Assembly: GCF_000427685.1 (NCBI RefSeq)
Contig: NZ_KE386573.1
Span: forward strand, 124,001 to 188,000
DNA length: 64,000 bases
Origin: Haloplanus natans DSM 17983
GTDB taxonomy: Archaea; Halobacteriota; Halobacteria; Halobacteriales; Haloferacaceae
Direction: 5' to 3'
Made by a program: the position numbers and the translations under genes. The notes under the pieces are model-generated. The model worked only from the letters and a program-made list of their open reading frames with translations, was not told where the DNA came from and did no database searches. Of the stretch, positions 60,594 through 64,000 are shown piece after piece (the stretch's first letter is position 1; every line of letters starts with the position of its first letter).

Positions 60594-60673
60594 TCGTCTT
60601 TATCCTCACTGTGTGCCGGTGGGTCGCCAGAACGGATCGGCGACCCACCGGGAACGACGTACAGTACGCACTA
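60594..60673. repeat. Family A palindromic element, copy A7
   Basis: This 80-bp copy lies on the 3' side of the aspartoacylase-like gene. Read on the minus strand it starts immediately after that gene's TGA with tagtgcgtactgta. The inner arms are ccggtgggtcgcc and ggcgacccaccgg, perfectly complementary. The distal arm is diverged and abuts the threonine synthase-like start. Confidence 0.88.
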
Positions 60674-61630
60674 TCAGTACGTGTCGACGTTTTTCCCCAC
60701 CGAGCAGACGTACTCGCCGGTGGCGACCTGCGGGAGGCGCCGACTCCGCCAGAATATGCCGTCGTTGTCGGCGGTGATCCGGGCTTTCAACTCGCCGAAG
60801 ATGTCGGTCACCTCGAACAGCGTCTCGTCGGCGCTCACGCGGTCGCCGAGTTCGTGTTCGAGGTTGACGAGGCCGCCGACCGGCGAGCCGTACTGGTCGA
60901 ACGCCTTCGCCCGTGTCTGGGCTTCGACCGCCGGATCACCGGGCAGGAAGCCGTACCCCCGAAGGACGTTGAAGACGCCTTGGACGCCCTTGGCGATGCT
61001 CCCCTCGTCCCAGCCGACGGCGCCGCCGAGTTCGGGATCGATCGCCGGTACGCCGTCCGAGGGGGCGACGCGGGCGAGTTGACCGTCCGGCCCCTTCTGG
61101 TCGAGGACGTAGCCACAGCCGAACGTCTTCGCGAGTTCGAGACACTCGGAGTGGAGACGGTGGCGCCGGCCACACCTGACACGCACCTCGTCGATCATCC
61201 GACTGGTCGACCCCTGGTGGAGGTCAAGGACGATGTCGGCGGTCCGGGCCACGTCGTAGGTGGCGGCGGCGATGCGCTCGCTCGACGTGCCGCTCTCGTC
61301 GCCGGGGTAGGCCCGGTTCATCTTCGTGTCGTCGATGGGATTGCGGTGTTCGGCCACCTGAAAGGCGTGGTAGTTGACGATGCCGATCAGGATCACGGTC
61401 CCCGCGAGTTCGTCGGGATCGATCCGCGGGACGACGCGCTGAATCACGCCGACGCCGTTGAGCTCGTCGCCGTCGCTGGCCGCCTGAACGTAGAGGGTCT
61501 GCCCGTCGCGCGCGCCCTCGACGACGGCGACGGGGAGTCCGAACGTGCTGCCATCGCGGGTCTCGCCGACCTCGAGACGGCCCGTATCGACCGTCCCCGG
61601 CGACGCGTCCGCGGTTCCCACCGAAGTCAT
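60674..61630 (-). CDS. Succinylglutamate desuccinylase/aspartoacylase-like protein
   Basis: This 318-residue protein has the M14-like fold of the AstE/AspA family. The usual first zinc motif 'HGDE' appears here as ASDGDELNG, so the His seems replaced by Asp. The third ligand is present in ADIVLDLHQGS. RNPIDDTKMNRAYPGDESGT is typical of the family. A C-terminal beta domain of about 80 residues follows. It may hydrolyse an N-acyl amino acid, though the ligand change leaves this uncertain. Confidence 0.82.
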   Translation of the reverse strand: MTSVGTADASPGTVDTGRLEVGETRDGSTFGLPVAVVEGARDGQTLYVQAASDGDELNGVGVIQRVVPRIDPDELAGTVILIGIVNYHAFQVAEHRNPIDDTKMNRAYPGDESGTSSERIAAATYDVARTADIVLDLHQGSTSRMIDEVRVRCGRRHRLHSECLELAKTFGCGYVLDQKGPDGQLARVAPSDGVPAIDPELGGAVGWDEGSIAKGVQGVFNVLRGYGFLPGDPAVEAQTRAKAFDQYGSPVGGLVNLEHELGDRVSADETLFEVTDIFGELKARITADNDGIFWRSRRLPQVATGEYVCSVGKNVDTY

Positions 61631-61768
61631 TGTTCGACCCAGGAACTCGTACCCTTTGAGCGATTCGGTCGCGAGCGGCGGCGTATTCGGCCGCGGGCGG
61701 GCAATCGGCACACGTGGCGACGCCGGCACAACGACGGGCCTTTGATCGTGGGTGTCTAACTCCCTCCC

Positions 61769-62059
61769 GTGAGCGACGAGCCCCCAGCGCGGCCGCCGTC
61801 GGCCGGACTCATCGACGCCCTGCAGGTGCGACGCAACGCCCTCGTCGGCGTCGCCGCTGGCGTCGCCCTCGCCGTCCTCGTCTACCTCGTGCGTGTGTTC
61901 GAACTCGTCGGTCCGGTTCCCGGGACCCAACGGTATCCAGTGCTCGGCCCCGAGGGGTGGTTTCTCGTCCTCGGGTTCGTCCTCGCGTCGGCGACGGCGT
62001 TTCTCGTGGCCGGCCTCCTGACGCTCGCGACGGCCTACCGGCTCACCCGAGAGCTGTGA
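61769..62059 (+). CDS. Small membrane protein (DUF7536-like)
   Basis: This 96-residue protein starts at GTG (MSDEPPARPPSAGLIDALQV). It has two membrane segments (LVGVAAGVALAVLVYLVRVF and GWFLVLGFVLASATAFLVAG). I associate it with a small haloarchaeal family, DUF7536, without certainty. The MATE gene follows after 43 bp. Confidence 0.7.
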   Translation: MSDEPPARPPSAGLIDALQVRRNALVGVAAGVALAVLVYLVRVFELVGPVPGTQRYPVLGPEGWFLVLGFVLASATAFLVAGLLTLATAYRLTREL

Positions 62060-62102
62060 GGAACCCACAACCTCCAAGACGTCCCCACCGTTACGACGCC
62101 CG

Positions 62103-63518
62103 ATGGGTGTCCGACCGTTCGACCGACTCGCCGGCACACTGGACCGCGCCGGCGTCATCGACACCCGCCGCTTCCGCGAGACGTTCGATCTGTCGTGGCC
62201 CCGGATCGTCACCGGCCTCGCCATCATGTCCAAATCCACGGTCGACCTCGCGATGGTCGGGTGGGACGTGGGGACGGCGGCCGTCGCCGGACTCGCCTTC
62301 GCCAACGCCTACTGGCAGGTGGGGAAGTTCCTCGGCATCGGCCTCGCCGGTGGCACCGTCTCGCTCGTCTCGCAGGCCTACGGCGCCCGGAACTCGACGC
62401 GGGCGAGCGCCGCCGTCGCCGTCTCCCTGGTCGTCACGCTCCTGATCGCGTCACCGATCGCCCTGCTCTATGCCACCGCCGCGCCCGAACTCGTCGCCGT
62501 CCTCGGCTCCGAACCCGACCCCCTCCGTCACGCCGCCACCTACCTCGCCCTGGTTGCCCCCGCGCTCCTGTTCGAGTTTCCGAACCTGATCGCCAGTCGC
62601 ACCTACGCCGGCGTCGGCGACACCGTGACGCCCATGCTGGTTCGTGCCGGCGGCGCGCTACTGAACGTCGTGTTCTCCGCGGCCCTGATCTTCGGCTACG
62701 GCCTCGGCGTCGCCGGCGCCGCCATCGGCACCTCGCTCGCGACGGGGCTCGTCGCCCTCGTCTTCGCGTGGGGCCTGTCCGGTCGGTCGTATCTCGGCCA
62801 CGGGGCGTGTCCCGTCGCGGTCACCTGTGACACACTCGGATTCGACGGCTTCGTCCCGCTCACTCGGCGGCTTCTGGTCGTCTCCGCGCCGCTGATGGCC
62901 CGTCGGACCGCCGAGATGCTCGTCGCCTTCCCCCTCGTCGCCATCGCGGCCACCTTCGGTCCGGCCGTCGTCGCCGCCTACGAGGTGGCTCGTCGCGTTC
63001 GCACCCTGACCGACAGCTTCTCATGGGGCTTCTCCATCGCCGCGAGCACGCTCGTCGGCCAGCGACTCGGCGCGGGCGACGACGCCGACGCCGAGGCGTA
63101 CGCCCTGGCAATCCTCCGCCTCTCCGCGACGGTGTACGTCGTCGCCGCGACGATACTCGTGGCGCTGTCGCCGTGGGTCGCGGGCGCGTTCGTCTCAGAC
63201 CCCGCCGTCGTCGCCGTCGCCGCACCCTTCGTCGCCGCCGCCGCGGTCAGCGTCGTCTTCCTCGGCATCGACGGCTCCGCGACGGGAACGCTCCGCGGCG
63301 CCGGCGACACGCAGTACCCCTTCGTCACGTCGCTCGTCGGCCGCTACGGCTGTGCGCTCCCCCTCGCCGCTCTCGGTCTCGTCACGCCGCTCGGCGCCAC
63401 CGCGTTGCTGGTGGCGATGGTCACCGAAACCGTCGTTCCCGCCGTGTTGAACGTCCGCCGCGTGCGCTCGAACCGCTGGAAGGCGATCGGTCGGGCACAC
63501 GTCGCGGCCGGGGAGTAA
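62103..63518 (+). CDS. MATE-family efflux transporter
   Basis: This 471-residue transporter has twelve helices in two halves. SWPRIVTGLAIMSKSTVDLA and GIGLAGGTVSLVSQAYGARN are typical of NorM/DinF-type proteins. The second-half equivalent is SWGFSIAASTLVGQRLGAGD. It exports cationic compounds in exchange for sodium or protons. The substrate is unknown. Confidence 0.93.
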   Translation: MGVRPFDRLAGTLDRAGVIDTRRFRETFDLSWPRIVTGLAIMSKSTVDLAMVGWDVGTAAVAGLAFANAYWQVGKFLGIGLAGGTVSLVSQAYGARNSTRASAAVAVSLVVTLLIASPIALLYATAAPELVAVLGSEPDPLRHAATYLALVAPALLFEFPNLIASRTYAGVGDTVTPMLVRAGGALLNVVFSAALIFGYGLGVAGAAIGTSLATGLVALVFAWGLSGRSYLGHGACPVAVTCDTLGFDGFVPLTRRLLVVSAPLMARRTAEMLVAFPLVAIAATFGPAVVAAYEVARRVRTLTDSFSWGFSIAASTLVGQRLGAGDDADAEAYALAILRLSATVYVVAATILVALSPWVAGAFVSDPAVVAVAAPFVAAAAVSVVFLGIDGSATGTLRGAGDTQYPFVTSLVGRYGCALPLAALGLVTPLGATALLVAMVTETVVPAVLNVRRVRSNRWKAIGRAHVAAGE

Positions 63519-63590
63519 CGCGGCGTTACGTCCTGTGGCCCCCGACAAGCGTATCATCTCACGTACCGTCTGGTCCGTAGGTTTCGTCCG

Positions 63591-64000
63591 ATGAACGTCA
63601 CAGCCGACCCCATTCACCTCCTGCACGTCGACGACGACCCCCACATCGTCGAGTTGACGGCAACCTTTCTGGAACGCGAGGACGATCGGATCACGGTCAC
63701 GACGGCGATGGACGCCGACGAAGGACTCGACGTTCTGGCGACCGGCGGTGTCGACTGTGTCGTCTCGGATTACAACATGCCGGGCCTGAACGGCATCGAG
63801 TTCCTCGAGACCGTCCGTGCGGACCACCCGAACCTCCCGTTCGTCCTCTTTACCGGCAAGGGGAGCGAGGACGTGGCGAGCGAAGCCATCTCCGCCGGCG
63901 TCAGCGACTACCTCCAGAAGGGCGGCGGTGCCGACGCGTACGCCCTGTTGGCGAACCGGGTCGGAAACCTCGTCGAGAAACATCGGGCAGAACGGGCCCG
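63591..64000 (+). CDS. Response regulator/sensor protein, partial
   Basis: The first 136 codons are inside the window and the gene runs off the right edge. It begins with a receiver domain (IHLLHVDDDPHIVEL). The phosphoacceptor aspartate lies in SDYNMPGLNGIEFL. LFTGKGSEDVASEAI gives the conserved Thr and DYLQKGGG the conserved Lys. The ending LVEKHRAERAR is typical of haloarchaeal receivers fused to PAS or kinase domains, so the full protein is probably a hybrid regulator. Confidence 0.88.
   Translation, partial: MNVTADPIHLLHVDDDPHIVELTATFLEREDDRITVTTAMDADEGLDVLATGGVDCVVSDYNMPGLNGIEFLETVRADHPNLPFVLFTGKGSEDVASEAISAGVSDYLQKGGGADAYALLANRVGNLVEKHRAERA

Noticed and set aside
20118-60673. Palindromic elements considered as ordinary intrinsic terminators
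   Set aside because: They lack a following T-run, which archaeal termination uses, and their strong sequence conservation over 80 bp exceeds what a terminator needs.
13093-60673. CRISPR array suggested by recurring palindromic repeats
   Set aside because: The copies are kilobases apart, have no regular spacers and no cas genes are present.

Overview
The window reads as a chromosomal segment of a haloarchaeon, most likely Haloferacales-like. It is GC-rich and its predicted proteins are strongly acidic. It carries an archaeal A-type ATP synthase, archaeal release factor aRF1, ribosomal protein S6e, TiaS, CarS, bacteriorhodopsin with its activator Bat, and many small haloarchaea-restricted families. 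Several genes have an AT-rich TATA-like box about 25-30 bp before the start codon, the spacing expected for leaderless haloarchaeal transcripts. Genus cannot be fixed from sequence alone.

Layout. 1-12 kb: two paralogous aconitases on the minus strand, about 8 kb apart. Between them lie a MacB-like ABC exporter operon (permease, ATPase, exported CARDB-type protein), a NUDIX hydrolase, two haloarchaeal DUF proteins, a RimI-like acetyltransferase and a histidine kinase. 12-13.5 kb: a dCTP deaminase/dUTPase-family protein, then an intron-containing tRNA-Lys(UUU) preceded by two detached copies of its 3' end. 13.5-31.5 kb: housekeeping and accessory genes, including a ParB-HTH-like protein, an M23-like protein, an LplA-like ligase, pyrC, three UspA proteins, a DHH phosphoesterase, S6e, a metalloprotease lipoprotein, OsmC, a beta-CASP RNase, AlaX, NikR, an isochorismatase-fold hydrolase and a radical SAM protein.

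31.6-45.3 kb is the bioenergetic core. The A-ATPase genes atpH-I-K-E-C-F-A-B are followed by bat, bop, a lycopene cyclase gene and brp, and only then by atpD. A light-driven proton pump, its retinal pathway and its activator therefore sit inside the ATP synthase cluster. Bat has an intact LOV blue-light signature. The bop gene has a near-consensus Bat upstream activating sequence at the spacing reported for Halobacterium.

45.3-64 kb: a GT87-like membrane protein, aRF1, a MinD-like ATPase, the CTP-dependent riboflavin kinase/regulator RbkR with ribB, ilvE, a DUF502 protein, carS, pyrE, an NCS2 permease, a glutaredoxin, a cupin, a COG1395 regulator, tiaS, a threonine-synthase-like enzyme, an aspartoacylase-like protein, a MATE transporter and a truncated response regulator.

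The most unexplained signal is a set of about 80-bp palindromic elements: seven of family A plus one decayed, three of family B and one of type C. They share an asymmetric outer stem (TGTAAGTCA on one side, AACTG-type sequence on the other) but have different inner palindromes. Most family A copies begin exactly after a gene's TGA stop codon, and five are flanked by TGA on both sides. They look like non-autonomous mobile or regulatory elements that insert at stop codons.
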